Shown here in pieces: positions 55,601 to 63,914 of a stretch of 64,000 nt of DNA. A program made the translations under genes and the position numbers. Positions within the stretch are counted from its first letter, which is position 1; each line of letters begins with the position of its first letter. This DNA comes from Foetidibacter luteolus (GTDB lineage Bacteria > Bacteroidota > Bacteroidia > Chitinophagales > Chitinophagaceae), in contig NZ_VVIP01000003.1 in assembly GCF_009650435.1 (NCBI RefSeq), positions 259,238 to 323,237 on the forward strand, read 5' to 3'. Below the pieces are notes generated by a model that saw nothing but the letters and a program-made list of their open reading frames with translations, was not told the DNA's origin and searched no databases.

Positions 55601-55955
55601 ATATGGCCTGGGCACGGTTGCTGAAGGCTGACACTTCTGCCGCGGCCTGCGCCATATTGGTGCCGGGGTAAAAGCTCAGCTTCATCAGCGTGAGGCCTTG
55701 TATGTTGCGGGTTTCAATGCTTTTAACGCCGCCTACATAGAGCAACAGGTTTACATATTGCTTACCAAAAAAGGCCTCCATCTGCGTGGGGGTATAACCG
55801 CCAAAAGGGTGCGACAGGTATATAACCGGCAGGTCAAGCTTGGGGAAAATATCTATCTTAATTGTATTAACCGCCTTAATGCCAAAGAAAAACAACCCTG
55901 CCACCAATACCATAATGGAAATTGGTTTTCTTAATGCGCCTTTTATTAATCCCAT
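52698..55955 (-). CDS. RND efflux pump inner-membrane permease
   Basis: 1085 residues. AcrB/CusA-type layout: N-terminal membrane helix ([16 protein letters not shown]), two large periplasmic loops, and two sets of membrane helices. [26 protein letters not shown] marks helix 4, [27 protein letters not shown] marks the conserved loop before helix 11, and the typical duplicate halves are seen. Proton-driven export of drugs, metals or lipids; the sequence does not say which. Genes in order on this strand: AraC, TolC, MFS, pump, adaptor. Confidence 0.95.
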   Translation of the reverse strand: [1085 protein letters not shown]

Positions 55956-56000
55956 TGTAAAAAATTGAATGTTTTATGCCAGGAAAAGCTTCGCTTTCCG

Positions 56001-56070
56001 AAAAATTTTTATGAGCCCGGCTGAGTTACTGCCATTGGGCTTTGCTTGCGTCGCACTCTTGTACGTTCTG
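56001..56070 (+). repeat. family B intergenic repeat, copy B4
   Basis: AAAAATTTTTATGAGCCCGGC, spacer with CCATTGGGCTTTGC, then TTGCGTCGCACTCTTGTACG and TTCTG. The TATTGGGCTTT-like spacer is shared with the copy at 61251-61357. Confidence 0.78.
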
Positions 56071-56118
56071 TTCAGTATTCGCCATTGTGCAACAGGTTTT
56101 TTAAACCCAGGGCTAAAA

Positions 56119-56221
56119 AATATTCAACACTCAACATCCTGCAACCTGTTCCTTGATTTTGTGCTGTTGTGTATTTGTCCATTCCCAATTTTCTCCATTT
56201 GAATATTGAGTGTTGAATATT
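56119..56221. repeat. inverted-repeat element (AATATTCAACACTCAA)
   Basis: AATATTCAACACTCAA (56119-56134) faces its perfect complement (56206-56221), 16 bp, with a 71-nt loop. No coding capacity. Confidence 0.75.
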
Positions 56222-56262
56222 GTTTGCGGGTTCAAGACATAAACGCATTGTTTATTTCAATC

Positions 56263-56343
56263 TTTGGCTAAAGCCATATCGCCCAGCTTTATTAACCCAA
56301 GGCTTAGGCGTTGGGTTATAAGTTATAACCGGCTTTAGCCAAA
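56263..56343. repeat. inverted-repeat element (TTTGGCTAAAGCC)
   Basis: TTTGGCTAAAGCC (56263-56275) and its perfect complement (56331-56343), 13 bp. Inside lies a smaller hairpin AACCCAA/TTGGGTT (56294-56317). Confidence 0.75.
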
Positions 56344-56466
56344 ATGTATGCCCTCAATTGGCTGGTACCCGTTATCCTCTCACTTTCATCAGCCCTGCAA
56401 AACATCATCAACTTACCTATCAACAGACCAGCAACTTGCAACCAGCAACCATTAACCGGCAACCTG

Positions 56467-57663
56467 CTACGCCACCCGCAATACCGGCTTTTTCTTTTTA
56501 TAGGTGGCTGCATAAACACCCAACGCGGCCAGCATTAACAGCATACCCGCAATACATACCCCGGCCCACCCAAACTGTCCCCATGCCCACAAACCCAGTG
56601 CAGAGCCAAGTGAAGTGCCGATAAAACTGGCCGTCATATACACCGTGTTCAACCGGTTCCTGGCTTGGGGCAGTAAAGCATAAATGCGGCCCTGGTTAGA
56701 TACATGCACACACTGCATACCCAGGTCAATCAAAACAATGCCGATAACTATGCCTGTAACCGAAGTTGGTAAAATATAAAACAGCAAGTAGCCTAAAAAC
56801 ATGATGACAATGCCGTAGCCAATAGCTATGCGTGGGTTTCTTTTATCGGCCGAGCCACCTACCAGCGGGGCGAAAAGTGCACCGGCCGCTGCGGCCAGGC
56901 CAAACAGGCCGATGGTGTTGCTGTTGTAATTAAATGGCTTGCCGGAAAAATGCAATACCATCGTTGTCCAGAACATGCCAAATGTGGCAAAGGCAAGGGC
57001 ATTGATGGCCGCTGCTTCGCGAAGCAGCGGTTGGTCTTTAATCAAGGTTAGCAACGACCGCATCAACGACGAATAAGTGCCTGTAAAATTTGGTTTATTA
57101 CCGGGAAAATTAAGGTGCATGACAATTAACAGGATGCTGCTGATAACCGCGGCTATGCCAAACATGTAGCGCCAGCCCAGCCAGGCGCCTATAAAGCCGC
57201 TTAATGTGCGGGACAGCAATATGCCCAACAGCAGGCCGCTCATAATGGTGCCCACCACTTTACCCCTTTTTTCAGGTGCAGACAAACTGGCGCCTAACGG
57301 CAGTATTAACTGTGGTATAATGGATGATGCGCCCAGTAATACACTCGCAATTTCCAGCACCACCAGGGAGGGTGAAAAAGCAGAGGCCAGTAACGCTGCA
57401 ACAGCCATGCCGGTAGTAATAACAATTTGTTTTTTGCGGTTAAGCATATCCCCCAACGGCACAAAAAACAGGAGGCCTGCGGCATAACCGGCCTGGGTTA
57501 AAAAGGTAATGAAACCGGCCCTGTTCTCGGTAATGCCAAACTCTTTGCTGATAAGCACCACGAGTGGCTGGCAGTAGTAAATATTGGCCACTATTAAACC
57601 GGTGCACACAGCCATTAACAGCACCTGGGCCGGTTGTAAAGTGTATGTATTTTCAGTTTGCAT
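56467..57663 (-). CDS. MFS exporter
   Basis: 398 residues from ATG 57663; the frame is open 23 codons further up, but this Met starts the typical sequence (MQTENTYTLQPAQVLLM). About 12 membrane helices. Features include GFITFLTQAGYAAGLLFFVPLGDMLNRK (motif A area), FSPSLVVLEIASVLLGASSIIPQLILPLGASL and GLLLGILLSRTLSGFIGAWLGWRYMFG, the YnfM/arabinose-efflux-like group of the DHA family. It lies within an RND gene cluster, with large gaps on both sides, so it may be an independent drug or sugar exporter. Confidence 0.9.
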   Translation of the reverse strand: MQTENTYTLQPAQVLLMAVCTGLIVANIYYCQPLVVLISKEFGITENRAGFITFLTQAGYAAGLLFFVPLGDMLNRKKQIVITTGMAVAALLASAFSPSLVVLEIASVLLGASSIIPQLILPLGASLSAPEKRGKVVGTIMSGLLLGILLSRTLSGFIGAWLGWRYMFGIAAVISSILLIVMHLNFPGNKPNFTGTYSSLMRSLLTLIKDQPLLREAAAINALAFATFGMFWTTMVLHFSGKPFNYNSNTIGLFGLAAAAGALFAPLVGGSADKRNPRIAIGYGIVIMFLGYLLFYILPTSVTGIVIGIVLIDLGMQCVHVSNQGRIYALLPQARNRLNTVYMTASFIGTSLGSALGLWAWGQFGWAGVCIAGMLLMLAALGVYAATYKKKKPVLRVA

Positions 57664-57736
57664 TTTTTGTACTGTAATATTTTTAACCTGTGCCCACCTG
57701 CATAAGCTTAAAATAAAATTACGCTGCTGCACCTAA

Positions 57737-57839
57737 GCGCCAGGGATAGAAGCGGATACCCCGCTGAAGGCATTGTGCGCTGCCTTGTGGCGGAGTAGCA
57801 GCGGATAGCCCGGCCCCTTGCGCAGCTTGGGGAGGCGCC
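57737..57839 (+). repeat. family A structured repeat, copy A9
   Basis: Ends GCGCC (57737-57741) and GGCGC (57834-57838). Inner arms CCGC...GCGG and AGGC...GCCT, a pair not seen in the other copies. Last arm CCCC-TTGCGCAGCTT-GGGG. It lies in the 188-nt gap between the TolC stop and MFS start. Confidence 0.9.
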
Positions 57840-57851
57840 ATAACCACTTTT

Positions 57852-59246
57852 CTAAAACTCATTTATAAACAACCCAAAATCTCCGCCGGCGGCTGCTTTT
57901 AACAGCAGCGCCTGCCACACGTTTACATTGGCTATATCCCTGTCTGTTTCTGCCCGGTTAACTATGTATAGCGCCTGCGTAACATCAATAATGGTGGTTA
58001 ACCCGTTTTTATACAACACGCTTTTCTGCAGGTAAGCGTCTGATGCGGCTTTAACCTGCACCGGGGCTTCTGCATAATTGCTTAGCGCATTCTTCATTTT
58101 ATTGTCGGCAAGTACGGCCCTGGCTTTTAATTGCTGGTTAACCAGTTCGTATTCATCCTGCAGACCTTTGGAAACAAATTTTTGTGAAGCCACCTGGTGC
58201 TTTATGCGCAGGGGCTGGGTAAGGTTCCAAACCATGCCAACACCCAGCAGGTAATTGCTGCGGATGGGCTTAACGCCGCTCCAGTAATCGCCTTTGTAGG
58301 CGCTAAGGTTTTGGTTAAGTTGTCCGTAATCAAAATCGAACCCTGAACCGCGGCTTTGTATGATGCCAAAAGCTGAAAAAGTTGGGTAATTAAACGTGTG
58401 AAAATACCGGGCCTGCTCATCGCTTACGGCTATTCGGTTTTGGTAAAACTTAAGCAATGGGTGCTGCTGCAGTTGCGCCGTATCGTTGGCGTTAACGGGT
58501 ACCCGAATAATGAAGCTGGTATCCAGCTCAAAATCCTGCGCCGGTACGCCCATTAACTGCGCCAGTTGGTTGGCCTGTTCCTGTGCCGCATCAATGGCGC
58601 GGGTTAGCGAGATTCTGGCACTGGAAACTTCCGCATTGGCCTGGGATGAATCAACCCCGGCAATAAGTCCATTCTTAGCCCTGGTAACCACGTTGCTGCG
58701 CAATGTTTCTGCCCGTTGAAGGTTGTTTTGCCAGGAGCGGGTAAGGCGCTGGGCTGCCAGCAGGTTAAGGTAGGCCGCGGCCACCCTTACCTGGTGCTGG
58801 AACTGCTCCTGCACAAGGTCGCTCTCATCTCTTGCCTGTACCGTTTTGGCGGTTTTAATTTTTTCTCTTGCACGGCCGAAAGAAAAGAAGTCCCAATTGA
58901 TGTTGGCAAGGTACAAAGCGCCAAAAGCGGCATTCCAGTTCTGGTGGCTGAGCGCAGGGCCGCCTGAAGCCACGCTTAAGCCGCGGTAACCGTATAAGGG
59001 GCCGCTTTGCCCGTTGATGGTGCCATAATCCTGCTGGAAAGAGATATTGAAATCCGGCAGGTAATCGTTGATGCTTTGCTTTACTGATGCTTTGGAAGCA
59101 TTGACATAGCTGGCTTTAGCCTTAATTGCCGGGTAATTAGTGAGCGCTGTTTGCACAGCCTCCTTAATGGTAAGCACCTGTGCATGGGCAGGTAGAGTAA
59201 AGGCCACTGATATCATTAATACATAAAAAGACGTACGCTTTAACAT
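57852..59246 (-). CDS. TolC-family outer-membrane efflux channel
   Basis: 464 residues. Signal peptide (KRTSFYVLMISVAFTLPAHAQ). Two repeats of the TolC fold, with VLTIKEAVQTALTNYPAIKAKASYVNASKASVKQSINDYLPDFNISFQQDYG at the start and a matching second repeat. The periplasmic helices include SYRNGLTTIIDVTQALYIVNRAETDRDIANVN-like text near the end (residues 410-440). Outer channel of a tripartite pump with the RND pump and adaptor on the same strand. Confidence 0.92.
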   Translation of the reverse strand: MLKRTSFYVLMISVAFTLPAHAQVLTIKEAVQTALTNYPAIKAKASYVNASKASVKQSINDYLPDFNISFQQDYGTINGQSGPLYGYRGLSVASGGPALSHQNWNAAFGALYLANINWDFFSFGRAREKIKTAKTVQARDESDLVQEQFQHQVRVAAAYLNLLAAQRLTRSWQNNLQRAETLRSNVVTRAKNGLIAGVDSSQANAEVSSARISLTRAIDAAQEQANQLAQLMGVPAQDFELDTSFIIRVPVNANDTAQLQQHPLLKFYQNRIAVSDEQARYFHTFNYPTFSAFGIIQSRGSGFDFDYGQLNQNLSAYKGDYWSGVKPIRSNYLLGVGMVWNLTQPLRIKHQVASQKFVSKGLQDEYELVNQQLKARAVLADNKMKNALSNYAEAPVQVKAASDAYLQKSVLYKNGLTTIIDVTQALYIVNRAETDRDIANVNVWQALLLKAAAGGDFGLFINEF

Positions 59247-59405
59247 GTTACATGCAATTACAGCCGGGATGTTATCCCAAATAATTTTTAAAAAGGTATG
59301 ACAGCGAAACTTCGTTAGAGTGGGGAAGACTATTTACTACAGGTTATTAAATGAAGGGTAAAATTAAAGCAGCCTAATATTCCGGTAATTGCACTTTTCA
59401 AACAA

Positions 59406-60332
59406 TTAGTTGAAAATTTCAAACATTGAGCCCCGAAAAGCGCCGGGGGTTTGTGCTGTATGCTTTTTAAAAAAGTTATTGAAATAGGCCGGGTATTCAA
59501 AACCCAGGCTGTAAGCTATTTCGGCTACCGTCCAGTCTGCGTACCTTAATAAAGCTTTTGCTTCTCTTGTAATGCGTTCGGAAATATGTTCGGTAGTGGT
59601 TTTGCCTGTGATTTCTTTAACCGCCCGGTTTAAATGGTTTACATGCACGGATAATTTTTCGGCAAAATCGTTGGCGGTTTTCAGTTGTAAGATATGTTCC
59701 GGCGAGTCAATGGGAAATTGGCGTTCCAGCAATTCTATAAACATAGCCGTAATGCGTGCCGAAGCGGATGTATGCTTAGAATAAGAGTCTGCGCTTTGCA
59801 GTTTCATGGCTTCATGCAGCAGCAGGTACACGTAGTTGCGTATCAGGTCGTACTTGTAAATATAATCTGCTTCCATTTCTTCCAGCATCAGCACAAAAAG
59901 CCTGCTGATGCAATGTTCCTGTTCTGCCGTTACAAAGTAAAGCGGGGTGGTATCCAAATGAAAAAGAGGCGAATCGTAAATGCTGTCTTTACGGTTGGGC
60001 TTGTCTAAAAAATCTTCTTTAAAAAGGCAGAAATAGCCAGACTGGTTATCGGAAGTTGACTCCCAGGTGTAAGGAAGGTCTGGGTTGGCCAGCAAAAAAA
60101 CGGGCTTATCAATATGGATGTCGTTACCAGGAAAATGCAATATGCCATTGCCTTTGATGAGGCATATTTTATAGAAATCCCGCCGGTTATACGGAGCCTG
60201 GCTTTTGCAGATGCCCATGCGGGGATATACATTAAAATGCCCCATTTGCCGGCCATTGCTGACAGCGGAAGCATGGCGATCTGTAAGGTTAAGCCTTTTA
60301 TAAAAATCTTCAATAGTTTCTACACGCTGCAT
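59406..60332 (-). CDS. AraC-family transcription regulator
   Basis: 308 residues. N-terminal cupin-like sensing domain (FYKICLIKGNGILHFPGNDIHIDKPVFLLANPDLPYTWE), C-terminal two-HTH AraC domain: SVHVNHLNRAVKEITGKTTTEHISERITREAKALLRYADWTVAEIAYSLGFEYPAYFNNFFKKHTAQTPGAFR. It is just upstream of tolC on the same strand (159 nt) and probably controls the efflux cluster. Confidence 0.93.
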   Translation of the reverse strand: MQRVETIEDFYKRLNLTDRHASAVSNGRQMGHFNVYPRMGICKSQAPYNRRDFYKICLIKGNGILHFPGNDIHIDKPVFLLANPDLPYTWESTSDNQSGYFCLFKEDFLDKPNRKDSIYDSPLFHLDTTPLYFVTAEQEHCISRLFVLMLEEMEADYIYKYDLIRNYVYLLLHEAMKLQSADSYSKHTSASARITAMFIELLERQFPIDSPEHILQLKTANDFAEKLSVHVNHLNRAVKEITGKTTTEHISERITREAKALLRYADWTVAEIAYSLGFEYPAYFNNFFKKHTAQTPGAFRGSMFEIFN

Positions 60333-60470
60333 GGGGCTAAGTTATGAAATTCAAACAAAAGGAAAAGGCACAGTTTTGCGCTAACTTTAAAATTAGTATG
60401 CGACCATGCGTTGGTTGCGGCTTAAATAAAGGACCTTAAAAATAATTTGTCATTAATTTTTTTGTTAACC

Positions 60471-61175
60471 ATGCAACGTGAAATACAGCTAACGGCAGAC
60501 GGCTTTAGCACGATTGCCATACCGCAAATGCGGGTAACCTACCATAGCCGGCACGGCGCCTGGCAGGAGAGCAGGCATGTTTACATAAAGCATGGCCTTG
60601 ATTATATGTTACAGCGGCAACCCCGCCACGAACCTTTACGCGTTTTTGAGATGGGCTTTGGCGCCGGGCTAAATGCATTACTGAGCCTGCAGTATATTTT
60701 ACAGCATCAAAAACAGGTTTTTTATTCTGCGGTGGAGCCATACCCGGTATCTGCCGCCGAAGCCGGGTTATTGAATTATACAGCATTAATGAATAACGGA
60801 CTTTTGACAGATGCTTTTGCCGTCATGCATGCCGGTAATGCTGGTGAAGACATCCCCATTCATGCTTTGTTTACGTTGCATAAGATAAAGCTACCCTTAC
60901 AGCAATACCTGCGGGCAGCCGGTGAAGATGCGTATGATGTTATTTATTATGATGCATTTGCACCATCCGCACAGCCGGAATTATGGACGGCTGAAATTTT
61001 CCGGCAGCTATTTGAGATTTTGAGGACCGGCGGCATATTGGTAACCTATTGCAGTAAGGGCGATGTAAGAAGGGCTATTCAAACCGCAGGGTTTACAGTA
61101 GAAAAACTGCCAGGGCCGCCCGGTAAAAGGGAGATGCTGAGGGCCAGTAAAAGAGAAGAGAAACTGCTGCGATAA
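60471..61175 (+). CDS. mnmD: tRNA mnm5s2U34 methyltransferase MnmD
   Basis: 234 residues from ATG 60471. Rossmann-type methyltransferase with FEMGFGAGLNALLSL (AdoMet site), VEPYPVSAAEAGLLN, DVIYYDAFAPSAQPELWT (MnmC-like signature) and GGILVTYCSKGDVRRAIQTAGFTVEKLPGPPGKREMLRA. This is the stand-alone methyltransferase domain equivalent to the N-terminal half of MnmC; it methylates 5-aminomethyl-2-thiouridine at the wobble position. The FAD domain of MnmC is absent. A T-run ending TTTG lies 6 nt before the ATG. Confidence 0.93.
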   Translation: MQREIQLTADGFSTIAIPQMRVTYHSRHGAWQESRHVYIKHGLDYMLQRQPRHEPLRVFEMGFGAGLNALLSLQYILQHQKQVFYSAVEPYPVSAAEAGLLNYTALMNNGLLTDAFAVMHAGNAGEDIPIHALFTLHKIKLPLQQYLRAAGEDAYDVIYYDAFAPSAQPELWTAEIFRQLFEILRTGGILVTYCSKGDVRRAIQTAGFTVEKLPGPPGKREMLRASKREEKLLR

Positions 61176-61250
61176 CCGGGTAGGCAAATAACAGGGATGT
61201 TTGAGGATAGCGATTCTTGCCATTTGGCAGGCTCTAACGAAGGTGAAGAG

Positions 61251-61357
61251 AAAGACGAATATGTTTAGAATGTACAAGAGTGCGATCCCGAATCGTTCCT
61301 CTCGGGACAGGCTACAGTAAAGCCCAATAGCAGCATCTTCTTCCGGGTCCATAAAAA
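61251..61357 (-). repeat. family B intergenic repeat, copy B5
   Basis: Inverted copy, longer than the others. On the minus strand ATGGACCCGG, CTATTGGGCTTTACTGTAG, then an insert CCCGA...TTCGGG that can form a hairpin, then ATCGCACTCTTGTACATTC and TATTCGTCTTT. It lies between the mnmD and B12-binding genes. Confidence 0.7.
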
Positions 61358-61388
61358 AATCCCTGGTAATAATAGCGTAGATAAAGGT

Positions 61389-61805
61389 TTAAAATGCCCT
61401 GTTGCTTGTTACCCAGCCTTTTATGTAACCCGCTATATCCGAGGTATTGGTACCCGGGGGAAAGAGCTTGCCAACGCCCATATCGTTAAGTGCTTTCATA
61501 TCATCATCAGGTATAATACCGCCGCCAGTAAGCAGTACATCATCCAGTCCTTTCTCTTTCATTACTTTTAACAGCCGGGGAAAAACCGTCATGTGTGCGC
61601 CGCTGAGTATGCTTACGCCAATGGCATCTACATCTTCCTGCAGGGCGGCGTTTACTACCATTTCCGGTGTTTGGCGCAGGCCGGTGTAAATAACCTCCAT
61701 GCCTGCATCGCGTAAAGCAGTAGCTATTACTTTGGCGCCCCTGTCGTGGCCATCCAGGCCAACTTTGGCAACCAATACACGTACAGGCCTGTTTAATTCT
61801 TTCAT
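61389..61805 (-). CDS. cobalamin-binding subunit of a methylmalonyl-CoA-mutase-type enzyme
   Basis: 138 residues from ATG 61805; the frame is open 27 codons further up, but [23 protein letters not shown] is the family start. B12-binding motif DGHDRG (Asp-x-His-x-x-Gly, with the His that ligates Co), then [20 protein letters not shown] (VSILSGAHM) and [28 protein letters not shown]. It is the stand-alone small subunit; the large mutase subunit is not in the window, so it must act with a partner elsewhere. Confidence 0.93.
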   Translation of the reverse strand: MKELNRPVRVLVAKVGLDGHDRGAKVIATALRDAGMEVIYTGLRQTPEMVVNAALQEDVDAIGVSILSGAHMTVFPRLLKVMKEKGLDDVLLTGGGIIPDDDMKALNDMGVGKLFPPGTNTSDIAGYIKGWVTSNRAF

Positions 61806-61901
61806 GTTGCTGGGTTGTATTGCCAAATGTAACAAAATGTTGCTGTTGTGCAGGTGCGGTGCGTTGTATATCTGCAATAGTGCCACTGATACGGGGTTGA
61901 A

Positions 61902-61966
61902 TAAAATAAAAAAGGGCTTGCATAGAAATGCTTCCCCGTTTAATAATCCAATATCCTATGAAAAAC
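61902..61966 (-). terminator. terminator-like element, family D copy D3
   Basis: Minus strand: leader (complement of AATCCAATATCC and TATGAAAAAC, about 61944-61966), hairpin GCAT/ATGC with a loop reading AGAA on the plus strand, and GGG/CCC outer pairs (61914-61937), followed by TTTTTTATTTT (61913-61903). It lies 100 nt beyond the GT39 stop and before the B12-binding gene, so it could end the former transcript. Confidence 0.7.
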
Positions 61967-62065
61967 CGCTGCAAAAATAGGCAGCAGCTTAAACCAACTG
62001 TCTGCTGTTGTGTGAATGGTATGATAATTTGAGTGAATGGGTTTTGAAAAAGTGAAAGCCCCCTG

Positions 62066-63607
62066 TTAACGGATAAACCTGCGCTTCAGGGCAGCCACGC
62101 CCTGCCGTGTAATGTTGCTAAGCGAATCGTTGCCGTTTTCAAACAGAATGAATTTCATGCCTGTTTCGCGAAAAAGCGGCATGTTCATGGTGTCTTTAAC
62201 CGTCATTTTTTCAAACTGTTGAAAAACCACGTCATCTTTACCGGGTATGTTGTGGGCAACCAGCAAAAGATGCCTGAAGCGGCTGTAATCGTCCGGCATC
62301 CAGAAAAGAAAAGATGCATTATCGCTGTAAACTTCCGGTAAGCCTGCTTCCCTGCGGTAATGGTTTAAAGCTCCGGCGGAATAATAGCCCCGGCAATATA
62401 CAAGCGTACTATCCCGTTGGGGTTTGGGCAGGCTGTTGTAAACAACACCGGCCTGCATAGCCATTTCTTTCCAGCCCATCATGTCTGCAAAATCCTGTGG
62501 CAGCGGGTGCATTTGCAGATCTTCCCACTTAAAAGAACCTGTTTTGTTAAGGCCGGTTTTTTCATAGTAAGCAGCCAACCTTTCAGGCTTTGCCAGGGGG
62601 AGCACTACCGGCAAGGCAAATAGCCCCAAAGCCAGGGAAAAGGCCAGCATGGCATAGCGTGTCCATCTAAAGCTACCTAAGGTAGATTCTTCAATATACA
62701 CCGAGCCAAATGCAAATAGTACCGGGTAAGCGCCCAGGGCATAGTAATCTTTGCCATGCAATACCAGTAACAATACAATAACAATAAGGTATGCCCAGCC
62801 AAACGGGCGGTAAGGCTTTCCTTTTTCAGAAAAAACAACAAAAGCCAGCCCGGCAAGCCAAACAAACACACAGGGCAGGTTCATCATAAACTGGCTGATG
62901 ATAAAATCTGCCGGGCTGATAAACTGCAATTGCTCCTGCTGAAGCTCATCCATGTGGGCCAATACGGGAAAGCGGTGGTTATATTGCCAAATGATGTTAG
63001 GAAGAAAGATAAGCAATGCGATGCCTGCGGCCAGGTACAAATGCCTGTTCAGGAATATTTTACGGTGCCTGCTTATCAGCAGGCCACCCAAAATGGCCGC
63101 GGTATAAAAAGCCACAGAGTATTTACTCATAAGCCCCAGGCCAATGGCAATACCTGTAATATATATCCACAGGTTACGGTTTGTTTGAATATAGCGTGTA
63201 ATGCAATATCCAATGGCCGTCCAAAAAAAAACTTCCAGGAAATTGGGTTGAAACAGGTAGAACAGCCGCATATAACCATCTATTACAAAGGGCAGCCAGG
63301 CAAGTATAAGTGCGAAAGCCCTGCCCCCAAGCGACAGTACAATTTTACCAACCAGCAAAAAGGTAAATGCGCCAAACAATGAAGGCCAGATTTTTATCCA
63401 GAACATGCTGCCGCCAAACAAGTTGGTAAGCCAGGCAAATACGCTCAGCAGGGGAGGTACTTCCATATAGCCCCAATCCATATGGCGGCCCTCGGCCAGG
63501 TACAAAAACTCATCGCGGTGCGGCTGGTAAAAGCTGCTTTGCAGTATAAACGGGGCAAGTAGTTTAATGATAGCGAGTATATACAGCAGTGGTTTATAGT
63601 TGCGCAT
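62066..63607 (-). CDS. GT39/ArnT-like polyprenol-phosphate sugar transferase
   Basis: 513 residues with about 10 membrane helices. The first loop FYQPHRDEFLYLAEGRHMDWGYMEVPPLLSVFAWLTNLFGGSMFWIKIWPSLFGAFT contains the acidic and aromatic residues of the GT39/PMT_2 family. A periplasmic C-terminal domain begins near residue 350 (SFKWEDLQMHPLPQDFADMMGWKEMA). Transfers a sugar from a lipid-linked donor to a glycan, lipid A or protein; the acceptor is unknown. No LPS genes are adjacent. Confidence 0.88.
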   Translation of the reverse strand: MRNYKPLLYILAIIKLLAPFILQSSFYQPHRDEFLYLAEGRHMDWGYMEVPPLLSVFAWLTNLFGGSMFWIKIWPSLFGAFTFLLVGKIVLSLGGRAFALILAWLPFVIDGYMRLFYLFQPNFLEVFFWTAIGYCITRYIQTNRNLWIYITGIAIGLGLMSKYSVAFYTAAILGGLLISRHRKIFLNRHLYLAAGIALLIFLPNIIWQYNHRFPVLAHMDELQQEQLQFISPADFIISQFMMNLPCVFVWLAGLAFVVFSEKGKPYRPFGWAYLIVIVLLLVLHGKDYYALGAYPVLFAFGSVYIEESTLGSFRWTRYAMLAFSLALGLFALPVVLPLAKPERLAAYYEKTGLNKTGSFKWEDLQMHPLPQDFADMMGWKEMAMQAGVVYNSLPKPQRDSTLVYCRGYYSAGALNHYRREAGLPEVYSDNASFLFWMPDDYSRFRHLLLVAHNIPGKDDVVFQQFEKMTVKDTMNMPLFRETGMKFILFENGNDSLSNITRQGVAALKRRFIR

Positions 63608-63914
63608 GAAAGGCGATATTTAAAAGTAAGATACACAATACAATTGTAGTTGTCAGGTATGGCGCTAACTACTGCGCTGTTGCAATAAGATTGTTTGAGT
63701 GATGCTTTGGGCCGGGTAAGATATTTAAAGTAAACTTCTGTTTTAACAGAACAATTAACGGCCATTAAATGTTAGGTAACAACATGTTTTAAAGCAATCT
63801 TAAATCTTCCTAAAATTTACAAACCCACGGGCTTTGAGGTGGTTTGGTATAGTATTGGTTTAACAGCCCACGCAATCAAAATCGCTGCTTTTTCAGGCAA
63901 ACGATATTATAATT

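Larger units (their letters stand above)
55956..56466 (-). other. gap between pump and MFS genes, rich in inverted repeats
   Basis: 511 nt with family B copy B4 (56001-56070) and two inverted-repeat elements (56119-56221 and 56263-56343). No ORF supported. Confidence 0.65.
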
